Positions 35,821-44,588 of a stretch of 51,122 bases of DNA are shown piece by piece. Position 1 is the first letter of the stretch. Each line of letters starts with the position of its first letter. The stretch covers positions 1-51,122 of the forward strand of contig CAJNDS010000921.1 in the NCBI GenBank assembly GCA_905221605.1. Reading direction: 5' to 3'. The notes under the pieces are model-generated. The model was not told the origin of the DNA. It saw only the letters and a program-made list of their open reading frames with translations, and did no database searches. A program made the translations under genes and the position numbers. This stretch comes from Symbiodinium natans. Its lineage: Eukaryota; Sar; Dinophyceae; Suessiales; Symbiodiniaceae.

Positions 35821-36291
35821 CTGTGACGTGCTCACTCACATTAGCCATTTGCTCAGGACCGGCCTCACTCGTTGCCAGGTGGTGGGAGGACAATGATGGC
35901 ACTGTCGCTTTCAGCTTGCATGCAGCAACGCAGGTTCAGAAATGCAACAAACCATAATCAACTTGCAAGTCCTGCCGGCAAGGATAGTATTCTTTTGCAG
36001 CGAAGTTTACGGTTTGAGTTAAAGTTTGCACGGTGCCCAAGACTGCACCATGCAGGATTGCTTGCTCTCGGGTTTCCCCTGCAAGCTGCTGCGCCTTGCC
36101 ATCCGCCAAAAGCAGGAGGACAGCACAATCCTATGTGCCTGGGACTAGGTTGCTGTGAACACGGATCGCACATGCCTGCCCCACCCCCCTCCATTGACTG
36201 GAATGATGCCGTGCAGGAGATTCAGTCCTGTTTGGAGGTGGCCTGGCGTATCCTGGCGTACTGGACCTCAAGCTGTAGTTGCTGTGGCTGG

Positions 36292-36604
36292 CTCCGAAGA
36301 AGGTGTGGGGGCGCCTGGGCCGTCGTTGTCAACATGGACCTCCTGTCGCTCAAGGTGCTGCAGGAGAAGATCAGTCCTCTTACCCTTTACAAGGTTGAGG
36401 CGATCTTGGCCGCCATTCATGCTGCTGAGCCCTTGGTTTCTTTCAGGCCTGGAGCCTCTTTCTCGGATTGCAAAGTCGCCCTCGCCCTTCTCGACGACTG
36501 CATTGGCTTGTGTCTTCTTCTTGCAGCACGTCTTCGAGAAGCCCTTTGTGCTCTTCAAGCTCGTGGATTTGTTTCCGACGGTTTTGGATCCCTTCTCATG
36601 GCAG
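36292..36604 (+). CDS. Two plus-strand exons joined in phase, unknown protein
   Basis: Exon 1 (about 36292-36435) reads MDLLSLKVLQEKISPLTLYK and then VEAILAAIHAAEPL to a GTTTCT donor. A 91-bp intron ends in CTTCTTCTTGCAG. Exon 2 (36527-36604, exactly 26 codons) reads HVFEKPFVLFKLVDLFPTVL and DPFSWQ, then an AG|GT donor. The join is phase 0. The product looks helical and hydrophobic-rich with no recognised domain. Upstream and downstream exons are not fixed. Confidence 0.45.
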
Positions 36605-36832
36605 GTGCCCTCCGCATTGGAGGCCTCCAGAAGGCTTCAACGAGACTCACATCCGACACCTGAATGGCGTGGTGGATCACGCTGCTCGCGCCTGCATCCT
36701 GCAGCCGGGCTGAGTTTATACTGTAGTTTGGGGCTTTGGGCTTCGCAGCCTCGGATGGAGAGGAGAGCTATAGGGTTTGTACAGGGGGTTCCTTGTTGCA
36801 TTTGTTATCTTTGGGTGCTTAATCTCGTGGTA

Positions 36833-37445
36833 CCCCCCCCCCCAACACCCCCGCTTCTTCAAGCCGTGCTAGCTTGCTTCACAACATATGAGTTGTTTTA
36901 AGCGCATCATGCGGGCATTGTGTTTGCAAGATTGCTTCCAAGCGTATGAACCTTCCCCCCCCCCCTGTTTTTGAACAACCCACGCAGTTAGTTGTTGCAC
37001 TGCCGGCACTTAGCCGCGCGCCGCCTCTGACCATTGGCAACAGGCCATGGCGCCACCATGACAGTTCCACGTGTGCCACACTGAAGCCCGCGCTTTGTTA
37101 AGACGTGCAAACTTGCTTCAAAGCATCTTTTTTTGGAAAACCCATCATGCGAGCATCCCCCCCGCCTGTTGTTTTTTAAGCCGCGCAAGCGTGCTTCCAC
37201 GCATGTGACTCTTTTTGAAACTCGTCATGCGAGCATTGTGTTTGCGAATGGACGCCCCCGCCCGCTTTCTTTAAGCCGCGCAAGCTTGCTCCAAAGCATT
37301 TTTGCGAAAGCCATCCTGCGAGCATCCCCTCGCCCCCCGGCTTTTTTTATCCGTGCAGGCGTGCAAAGCTTGCTTGGAGGCCTGTTCGTCTTTTTGAAAC
37401 CCATCCCATCATGCGCACATTGCAAGCATGCTTCAAAGCAGATGA
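36833..37445. repeat. Degenerate tandem repeat of about 90 bp
   Basis: Four to five diverged units share the order: C-rich run, TTTTTTAAGCCGCGCAAGC, TTGCTTCAAAGCAT, TTTTTGAAACCCATC, ATGCGAGCAT. Units begin near 36833, 37080, 37165, 37255 and 37335. Poly-C runs of 11 occur at 36833-36843 and 36955-36965. AAGC/GCTT palindromes recur within each unit. Non-coding. Confidence 0.65.
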
Positions 37446-37521
37446 ATCTTTGTGTGAAACCATGTAAAAATCATCAGAGCGTCTCTCAGAGCCTTTGCAA
37501 ATGAGGGCAGCGTTGGGGATA

Positions 37522-37689
37522 GAAATGCTGGAATTTCCAGCATCTAAAGCCGTGGAACAGTTTGAAATGCTGTAGTCAATACCATCTGGAGCCTTCAAAC
37601 ACGCGGAAATGCTGTGTTTTTCAGCATTTAGAGCTTGCGAGCGGCCAGAAATGCTGCATTTCTGAGCATTTACAGCCCACGAACAGTTT
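37522..37689 (+). repeat. Four 42-bp tandem units with hairpin potential
   Basis: Units start at 37522, 37564, 37606 and 37648, an exact 42-bp period. Each opens with GAAATGCTG. In three of the four, a complementary CAGCAT or GAGCATTT arm follows after 4-8 bases, giving a small stem-loop. The plus-strand frame is open across all four copies and reads a 14-residue repeat of the form KCCxxxHLxPxNSx (KCWNFQHLKPWNSL, then KCCSQYHLEPSNTR, KCCVFQHLELASGQ, KCCISEHLQPTNSF). No ATG starts it. It could be an exon or a structured non-coding repeat. Confidence 0.75.
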
Positions 37690-38147
37690 CATGGCGTTTA
37701 ACTGCTTACTCAAACTTTTTGACCCTTCACCCAACTCTGACCCTCGCTTAGGGGCTGAAAACGTCTTTCTGAAGCTCGCCCTTCGCAGGCTCAAAGCCGT
37801 TTGGGGGTAAGGACTTCGTAGGGCTTAGGGCAGTGCAGGGTGTAGGATCGAGTGGCACGTACTTTGGACGTGAGGCTTGTTAGGAAGGATCTTAGTAGCT
37901 GCTTTAAGTGTCTTAAAAGTACATGTTTAAGGCTTACGGGGATTCGTCAAGGGACTTCAGGAGGGTCTCGGCTGGCGCAAAAATCAAAAACAAACGATCC
38001 CTCGGCTCGATTTTGCCTTAAACTAAACCAAGGATTGTGGGTTTGGAGCTGTAACGGTAAAGGGTGTGGGGATCGGGGATTGCTGGCTTTCTGCCTTAAA
38101 CCCCAAAACTCTAAACCTTCAACTCTAAACCCCTCCCAAGGCAAAGG

Positions 38148-38300
38148 TCATGGACGTCTACATTGCCGTGAAGGACATCGCTGACCCTCAATTTGCCCGC
38201 GCACATGAAGTCTTTGGTCATCTTTGGTCAATGGTGCAGATGCCGAGACGCAACGCAAGGGCTTCTTGGAGTTCAAGGATGTGGTGGAAAAGAGCGCTGG
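38148..38300 (+). CDS. Candidate exon interrupted by a 10-bp tandem duplication
   Basis: After AAAG the frame reads VMDVYIAVKDIADPQFARAH. Slightly downstream another frame reads DAETQRKGFLEFKDVVEKSA. Between them TCTTTGGTCA is repeated exactly twice (38211-38230). The two halves are in different frames, so either a small intron lies here or the duplication has broken a coding exon. No family is recognised. Confidence 0.33.
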
Positions 38301-39220
38301 AGTTGATTCAGATCCATGTCTGACTTTTTCAGACCTCGGCCTATCGAAATATTGAATCTGACTTGGGGACCTGTTCGGTACACCTCCGCCATACTGAGCC
38401 AGCACAAACGGCTACGAATTCTGCGGGGCGCTTCACTTGGCAGCGCCCAGCAGCTACAGCTGCCATCAGGAGCCTCAGCAGGAGCCCAACCTCCAGGTTG
38501 CAGCCATGCGGACCCCCGCAGAGTCCCACAAAGTCCCAAAGCCTCAACAGCTTCAATAGCCCACGAGGGGACACGCTAGGACAAGCTCGGCTGCCACTGC
38601 GCTCGGAAAAGATGTTCAGCCGAGGGTTGGGCACAGTTGTGGAAGGTCTTCTCACTTTGGAGCCGTCGCCATGCTCTGACACTGAATTGCCGGGTGCAAC
38701 GACGCCATACTTGCCAATTCCTCAACCTGCGTGATTTCAATATATTTGTGATCTACTTCAGGAATCAGACATTTGTTAAGCTCAGCGTGTACACTGTGTT
38801 CTTCCTTGTGCGCATGTCTCAAGAACGGCCAGTCATGTAGCTAGCATTTGCAATCGTGTTGACAACGTAGGCAGTGATCATGGGTTTTGTTCGTGCAAGA
38901 CAATGTTATGGGGAAGCTTGGGGTAATTGCACCGATGCTCCATCAGAGCTGCTTGGTATTGCATAAATGAATATAAATGACAAGAACGTGCACAAGTGAG
39001 GGTTAAGTGAGACACAAGGGAGTTCTCGTGATTCTGGTTCTGGCTGTAGAGAAGGACAGGTCGCGAAATCGTTGTCACCGTCGTGCTCGTGAAAGACCAC
39101 AGATTGATGCAAGCCCCGGTGGTGATCCAGGAACAGAAGTCCTGGGAATGGTGTGACAAAAAAACCTTGAGAATTGAGAGCGCTGGTGAGAGATCGGTGG
39201 TGGACTGGGCTGTTGTTTTT
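38301..39220. other. No recognisable gene
   Basis: Overlapping frames of 65-120 codons occur on both strands without known motifs. This is the presumed upstream region of the MDR gene. No promoter motif can be named; dinoflagellate promoters are poorly defined. Confidence 0.35.
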
Positions 39221-39228
39221 GCTGTGGT

Positions 39229-39276
39229 TGCTGCTGCTGCTACTGCTGCTGCTACTGCTGCCGCTGCCGCCGCCGC

Positions 39277-39330
<54 letters not shown>

Positions 39331-39345
39331 AGTTGCTGCCGCTGC
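39229..39345. repeat. CTG/GCT trinucleotide repeat
   Basis: About 17 perfect CTG units (39278-39330) are flanked by imperfect GCT, GCC and GTT triplets. They read as poly-Ala on plus and poly-Ser on minus, which accounts for the long frames there. A TTGTTC-type triplet stretch follows, up to about 39420. Confidence 0.9.
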
Positions 39346-39648
39346 CGCTCATGTTGTTGTTAATTGTTACTATTCTTGTTCTTGTTCTTCAACTTCTTGT
39401 TGTTCTTCGTCGTTGTTGGCTGTGGTGTGGTCGTCCTGGGCCATGGATTAGCAATTGAATCAGCGCTCTCCATTCTGACCAAGCATGTGCTCGTCACACT
39501 GGTACATTGTCTAGCTACTAGTTGTGCTTGCACCACGTGCTACGCGACACGTATTGCTTTCCAATCTGCAAGCCAAAAGTTCCAAGGAGGCGACACGACA
39601 GCAGCCTTCTCACAGATCAACCAGGTAGACTGCAACAGCAATAGCAAC

Positions 39649-40731
39649 ATGCCATCCACCATGAAGGCCTGCTTGGCTACCGACAGCGGCGATAATTACG
39701 AGGCCAATTTGTGCATCCAAACTGATTGGCCGGCACCATCGGCCACAGACTTGCAGCCAGGCTCCATGCTGATTCGAGTGCTGACATGTGCCTTGGCACC
39801 AGGAGATGTACGGTTAATGACGGGGAAAACAGATCGATTCCAGCTTCCCAAAGGGGGCCGACCCTATGTTCTTGGCAGCGATGTGGCAGGCATCGTTGTA
39901 GCAACACGCCCAGAGGAAACCAAGTTCCAAATGGACGACTATGTGGTGGCACGATTTGATGAACCCAAACCACACGGCGGATTGGCAGAGTATAGAGTTG
40001 TATTGACGCACTTGTCAGAAAAATGTCCCTGCAGCATTCCTCCTACCATTGCTTGTGGACTGCCGGCATCTGCCATGGCTGCCAAACGGGTTGTGCGAGA
40101 ATTTGTTCAGCCGCACCATCGTGTTTTGATTTTGGGCGGTTCCGGTGCAGTCGGTAGCAGCATGATCCAGTATGCCAAGCACATCGAGGGAGTCACCGTG
40201 ATTGCAGTATCTGCGCAAAAAGAACTCTGTGAAAAGTTGGGCGCTGACATTGTTTTGGATTATCGCACAACCAAGTGGTGGCAAGCGCCCGAGCTGACAC
40301 AAAGCAGTCAGCAACAAGTCGACGTCGTATTGGACCTGGTCAATGGAAAAGAAAATTGGCCCATTGGAGCGTGTTCTGGGTTTGCAATCAAAAAAAATGG
40401 TACTTACGTGTCGCTGCTGTCGGGTGTGGAAACAGAGATTGATGGTAGCACCATTTGGAGCCTCGTCAAGATGCTGGGAGGCATGATGGGCCGGAAGTTG
40501 TATTCCAAATGGCATCCAAAAGCTCCCACCTGGGCGACTCCGGAAGCTCTGAAATTAGAAGAAGGAGACTTGACGGGTCTCTTTCAAGATGTAGTGGATG
40601 GAAGGCTCAAGCCTTTGGTCGACCCTGCTTCGCCATTTCCTTTTACCAAGGAGGGAGTTGTAAGCGCCATGGAGCTGCAGAGATCCAAGCATGCCCACGG
40701 CAAGGTCGTCGTGACCATAGCAGAGAAATAA
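39649..40731 (+). CDS. Zinc-independent MDR oxidoreductase (quinone oxidoreductase-like)
   Basis: A single uninterrupted frame of 360 residues, the usual length for the medium-chain dehydrogenase/reductase superfamily. Members reduce quinones, enones or aldehydes with NAD(P)H in the cytosol or an organelle. Residues 1-130 form the GroES-like domain, with LTCALAPGDVRLMTG and LGSDVAGIV (about 75-83) replacing the zinc-enzyme GHE motif. RVLILGGSGAVGSSMIQYAK (about 158-177) is the Rossmann dinucleotide loop, followed by LGADIVLDY (about 197-205). No structural zinc cysteine cluster is seen. ATG 39649 or 39661 fits the family N-terminus. The frame is open upstream to 39364 with a hydrophobic, triplet-repeat-derived stretch that is probably not translated. 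No intron is evident, unlike the other genes here. Specific substrate unknown. Confidence 0.88.
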   Translation: MPSTMKACLATDSGDNYEANLCIQTDWPAPSATDLQPGSMLIRVLTCALAPGDVRLMTGKTDRFQLPKGGRPYVLGSDVAGIVVATRPEETKFQMDDYVVARFDEPKPHGGLAEYRVVLTHLSEKCPCSIPPTIACGLPASAMAAKRVVREFVQPHHRVLILGGSGAVGSSMIQYAKHIEGVTVIAVSAQKELCEKLGADIVLDYRTTKWWQAPELTQSSQQQVDVVLDLVNGKENWPIGACSGFAIKKNGTYVSLLSGVETEIDGSTIWSLVKMLGGMMGRKLYSKWHPKAPTWATPEALKLEEGDLTGLFQDVVDGRLKPLVDPASPFPFTKEGVVSAMELQRSKHAHGKVVVTIAEK

Positions 40732-40849
40732 AGGATGATGGATTGTTATCAAGCTGCTCCAGGAGGGTCATTTCCTTTCGAACTGCATGATGCCACGCGC
40801 TCAAAATTGTGAAATCAGCACAGGTGGACGGGATGCACAGTCCAATGCT

Positions 40850-41121
40850 ATGATTGTCATTATTGTTATTATGACTACTGCCACGTTTGCTTGTATTGCA
40901 ATTATTGTCTTTCGTGCTGTTGTTGCTAGTATTGCGATTATTGTTACTATTGTTATTCTTGATTCTTTTGTATTTCTGTTATTGTCATCATGGTTATTGT
41001 TAATATTGTTGTTTGCGATTATTGTTATTATTGTTGTTATTGTTGTTATTGTTGTTATTGCTGTTATTGTTGTTATTGTTGTTATTGTTGTTAGTGTTAT
41101 TATTGTTATTATTGTTATTAT
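40850..41121. repeat. TTG/TTA triplet-rich tract
   Basis: TTGTTATTG-type units are repeated with interruptions between the MDR gene and the first tandem copy. The reading is poly-Ile/Val and non-informative. Short versions of the same sequence end each L-type spacer downstream (for example 44420-44492), linking this tract to the array. Confidence 0.8.
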
Positions 41122-41267
41122 GAGAGGCGCCCAGGCAATGGCAAGTGTAGCCGAGATGGTGGTTTCTGAGCAGGCGGTGAACCGGACGCCCCGGAAAAGC
41201 TTCAGCTGGTCGACGTATTGTGCATGTCAACAGCTCACACGGCTCACAGAAGTTGTGATTAGATACC

Positions 41268-42236
41268 ATGGCCTGGTCTGCCAGTGAGATCCGCGAATGG
41301 GCAACCCGCGAGGCCTTGACCGGTCGAGTTCTCACAAAGGCCGAGGACCTGGCCGAAGAAGGCGGCTTGGCGGTGCTCACAGATGAGTGGCTGCGCCGCA
41401 ATGGGGTTGTGATGCTGCCGGTCCGCAACCGCATCCTGTTGGCGGCACACGTGGCCTTGAACCCGAACAAGCCCAAAGCGTTCAGGTTCGGGAGGGTCGA
41501 TACAGTGACGTATGACTACGTAGCCCCGGAGTACCCGGAGTTCCTCTTGGCCCCGCCGAGCCGGCCAAGAAGGGACAATGCATCCGAAGCCACGGCCCTG
41601 CGAGACGCCCTCGCAAACACTGAAGCTAACGAGGATGACTCCGACGAGGATGACTCCGACGAGGAAGAGACAGCCAAGGATGAGACAGAGCCTGAGGCCA
41701 ACATGAATGTGCGTGAAGTGAGCGAGGCTGCACACAATCAGGCTAGCAACCGCTTCACCCCGCAGCCGCAGCGCCCAGCGCTTTTGGCGGCACCCGGCCA
41801 GTTCAGCATGCGAGAGACAGTCGAAGTACCGCAGGTGGCGCAGCAAGTGCCTACTTGCGAAGGGTCTTTTTGTGCAAGCTTCGACGAATGGGACGCCGAG
41901 ACGGGTCCATGCATGAAGCACAGCCAGCCCAGCATGCCCATTAGTATCTCAGTAGTACCCGTATTTCGGGCCCTTTGTATAAAACACATGAAGTTCACAT
42001 GAAGCAAAACAGGTGCTTCTTTGTCTTGGGCTACTGGGCAAGCTGTTGATGCGCAATCGGCAGCTCCACCTGCGAGCAAGACCTTGCAGCATTTAGTCTG
42101 CGATCAATTTCAATCGCTTTGCCACTTGGCTCTGAAAGCAGCAGAAGGCAATCCACGCTGCGGTAAAGTCAGGGCGTCGGCAAGGTGGGAGAAGTTGCAC
42201 GGGCACGCAGCCAAAGCCCTAAAGACCAACTGCTAA
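41268..42236 (+). CDS. Array gene copy 1 (S type; 50-bp shorter variant)
   Basis: ATG lies in ACCATGG, with an in-frame TGA 12 bases upstream, which fixes the start. The unspliced frame is 244 codons (to 42002). Residues about 3-65 resemble a SAM-type helical domain (WSASEIREWATREAL near the start, then LTDEWLRRNGV and RNRILLAAHVAL). An acidic tract (EDDSDEDDSDEEE, about residues 124-136) and a Pro/Gln-rich region follow. This copy lacks 50 bp present in all others, which joins the main frame to one reading CASFDEWDAETGPC. A GT-AG intron (41944-42012, 69 bp) would add an in-phase exon 42013-42236 (SWATGQAVDAQSAAPPASKT and more), for 299 residues in all. Function unknown; the SAM similarity is by eye. 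Confidence 0.7.
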
Positions 42237-42322
42237 AGCTTAAGCCTTAAACCCTGCCAGTAACTGAAAGGGCCGGGAGCAGTTGGGTCCAATTGGGTTA
42301 AGCTGGGCGGGACGGTTTGTTC

Positions 42323-42437
42323 GGACGACATAGGGGCCGTAAGCCCTCAACCTTAAACCCTAGAAGCCGAAAACCCCAAAGCCTTAAACCCTGAACAGTA
42401 CACCCTAAACCCTTAAAGCCTGCCCTAAACCCTCGAA
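42323..42437. repeat. Degenerate telomere-like CCCTAAA repeats
   Basis: Units such as CCTTAAACCCT, CCCTAAACCCTTAA and CCCTAAACCCTCG recur irregularly in this S-type spacer. They resemble the TTTAGGG telomere repeat of plants and dinoflagellates in its complementary orientation, but are diverged and interstitial. Confidence 0.65.
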
Positions 42438-42595
42438 AGTCCTCGGGTTGAGAGGCGCCCAGGCAATGGCAAGTGTAGCCGAGATGGTGGTTTCTGAGCA
42501 GGCGGTGAACCGGACGCCCCGGAAAAGCTTCAGCTGGTCGACGTATTGTGCATGTCAACAGCTCACACGGCTCACAGAAGTTGTGATTAGATACC

Positions 42596-43294
42596 ATGGC
42601 CTGGTCTGCCAGTGAGATCCGCGAATGGGCAACCCGCGAGGCCTTGACCGGTCGAGTTCTCACAAAGGCCGAGGACCTGGCCGAAGAAGGCGGCTTGGCG
42701 GTGCTCACAGATGAGTGGCTGCGCCGCAATGGGGTTGTGATGCTGCCGGTCCGCAACCGCATCCTGTTGGCGGCACACGTGGCCTTGAACCCGAACAAGC
42801 CCAAAGCGTTCAGGTTCGGGAGGGTCGATACAGTGACGTATGACTACGTAGCCCCGGAGTACCCGGAGTTCCTCTTGGCCCCACCGAGCCGGCCAAGAAG
42901 GGACAATGCATCCGAAGCCACGGCCCTGCGAGACGCCCTCGCAAACACTGAAGCTAACGAGGATGACTCCGACGAGGATGACTCCGACGAGGAAGAGACA
43001 GCCAAGGATGAGACAGAGCCTGAGGCCAACATGAGTGTGCGTGAAGTGAGCGAGGCTGCACACAATCAGGCTAGCAACCGTTTCACCCCGCAGCCGCAGC
43101 GCCCAGCGCTTTTGGCGGCACCCGGCCAGTTCAGCATGCGAGAGAAAGTCGAAGTACCGCAAGTGACGCAGCAAGTGCCTACTTGCGAAGGGTCTTTTTG
43201 GTGGAGTTTGATCCACCAGACGTTTCAATGCTTCACCGCCGAGATGGCTGTGCAAGCTTCGATGAATGGGACGCCAAGACGGGTCCATGCATGA
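42596..43294 (+). CDS. Array gene copy 2 (L type)
   Basis: A 232-residue frame with the same ACCATGG start and upstream in-frame TGA. It groups with copy 1 by residues WATREALTG and TEANEDD, and carries MSVREV where the others have MNVREV. It ends SMNGTPRRVHA. A second frame, open from about 43077 to 43380 and containing VFLVEFDPPDVSMLHRRDGC and FDEWDAKTGPC, overlaps its last third. The putative downstream exon (43391-43674) has the L-type ending, with an internal duplication reading ASPLRKA twice. Function unknown; same SAM-like and acidic layout as copy 1. Confidence 0.75.
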   Translation: MAWSASEIREWATREALTGRVLTKAEDLAEEGGLAVLTDEWLRRNGVVMLPVRNRILLAAHVALNPNKPKAFRFGRVDTVTYDYVAPEYPEFLLAPPSRPRRDNASEATALRDALANTEANEDDSDEDDSDEEETAKDETEPEANMSVREVSEAAHNQASNRFTPQPQRPALLAAPGQFSMREKVEVPQVTQQVPTCEGSFWWSLIHQTFQCFTAEMAVQASMNGTPRRVHA

Positions 43295-44297
43295 ATCACA
43301 GCCAGCCCAGCATTCCCATTAGTATCTCAGTAGTATCCGTATTTCGGGTCCTTGCCATAAAACACGTGAAGTTCACATGAAGCAAAACAGGTGCTTCTTT
43401 GTCTTGGGCTACTGGGCAAGCTGTTGATGCGCAATCGGCAGCTCCACCTGCGAGCAAGACCTTGCAGCATTTAGTCTGCGATCAATTTCCAATCGCTTCG
43501 CCACTTAGGAAGGCACAATCAGTTTCAATCGCTTCGCCACTGAGGAAGGCACTCTGCGCTGCAGTAAAGTCAGGGTGTCCGCAAGGTGGGAGAAGTTGCG
43601 CGGGCACGCCCTACGCCCGGAACTCCCAAACCTTCAGCGCCAACCCTCTCGGCGTGAACCCCCCCAAGCTTTAGGCCCCAGCGTGGGTTCCAAGGGCTTT
43701 CTCATGGAGAGCGTTGCGGTCAGCATCCATGCACGGCCCAACTTTCACGTTCTAGATGTTCCGTCCAGGTTTCAGGTTCATGAGGCCATGCGGTTCATGC
43801 AATCACGTCTAGATGCCCTATTCGCGGTTCGGATTTCAAAGTCTAGGCGTTCGTGATCCTTGTATTAAGATGCAGTAATCATTTCGTTTTGACAGATCTC
43901 TGCAGCAGACTTCTATTGAGACCTTCACTGACCCGTGCATGTAGGCCCTGAGTTTGTATAAGTTTGTTTGTTTCATGTCTAGGTGTCAGTCATCAGTAGT
44001 GGAAGTCTTTCGAGCTGGACAAGGATGAGGCGCTATGGGAACTCACTCTCACATGAGAAAGCATTAAATACACATTTTGATAGCATGTCTTGCTGATCGC
44101 TAACACAACTCAGTCACCCAGCTGACTCACGCCTCCCGCTCATACATTTTCTCAGGCAACTCAATCACATGTCACTCACACATCTTACTCTTGTACTAGC
44201 TCGCACAACTCACCCACGCATCTCAGCACACAGCTCAGTCACACCATTTACTCACGCCACTCAGTCACGCATGTTTTCACATGTTTACACACGCGCA

Positions 44298-44322
44298 CAC
44301 ACACACACACACACACACACAG
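44298..44322. repeat. CA microsatellite in L spacer
   Basis: About twelve CA units follow copy 2. The matching site after copy 5 (about 49809-49823) is about ten bases shorter. After copy 4 the same site holds ACGC units plus a 154-bp inserted duplicate. It is the main length difference between the copy 2 and copy 5 L spacers. Confidence 0.85.
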
Positions 44323-44588
44323 ACAAATCGTGCACATCTCACCCAAACACTTTCACACGAATCGGCCTGCGCATCGTATTCATGTGTTGTCTAGAGCTCG
44401 GTTGCAATCGAAGACAGTTTTATGATTGTTGTCATTGTTGTGTTATTGAAATTACCTTTCTTATTGCCATTGTTGTTATTGTTATCATTGCTATGCACCG
44501 GACGCCCCGGAAAAGCTTCAGCTGGTCGAAGTGTTGTGCATGTCAACAGCTCACGGCTCAGGCACAGGCGAAGTTGTGACTAGATACC

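Noticed and set aside
35821-35839. 19-bp intron (GTGAGT...CACAG) that would join two minus-strand frames in phase
   Set aside because: Too short for a known dinoflagellate intron. The in-phase join is probably accidental, although the downstream exon itself may be real.
39083-39451. Poly-Ala (plus) and poly-Ser (minus) frames
   Set aside because: Translation of the CTG repeat; no flanking domain on either strand.
40787-41287. 166-codon plus frame with Ile/Val runs
   Set aside because: Derived from the TTG/TTA tract and ends in the leader of array copy 1; not a membrane protein gene.
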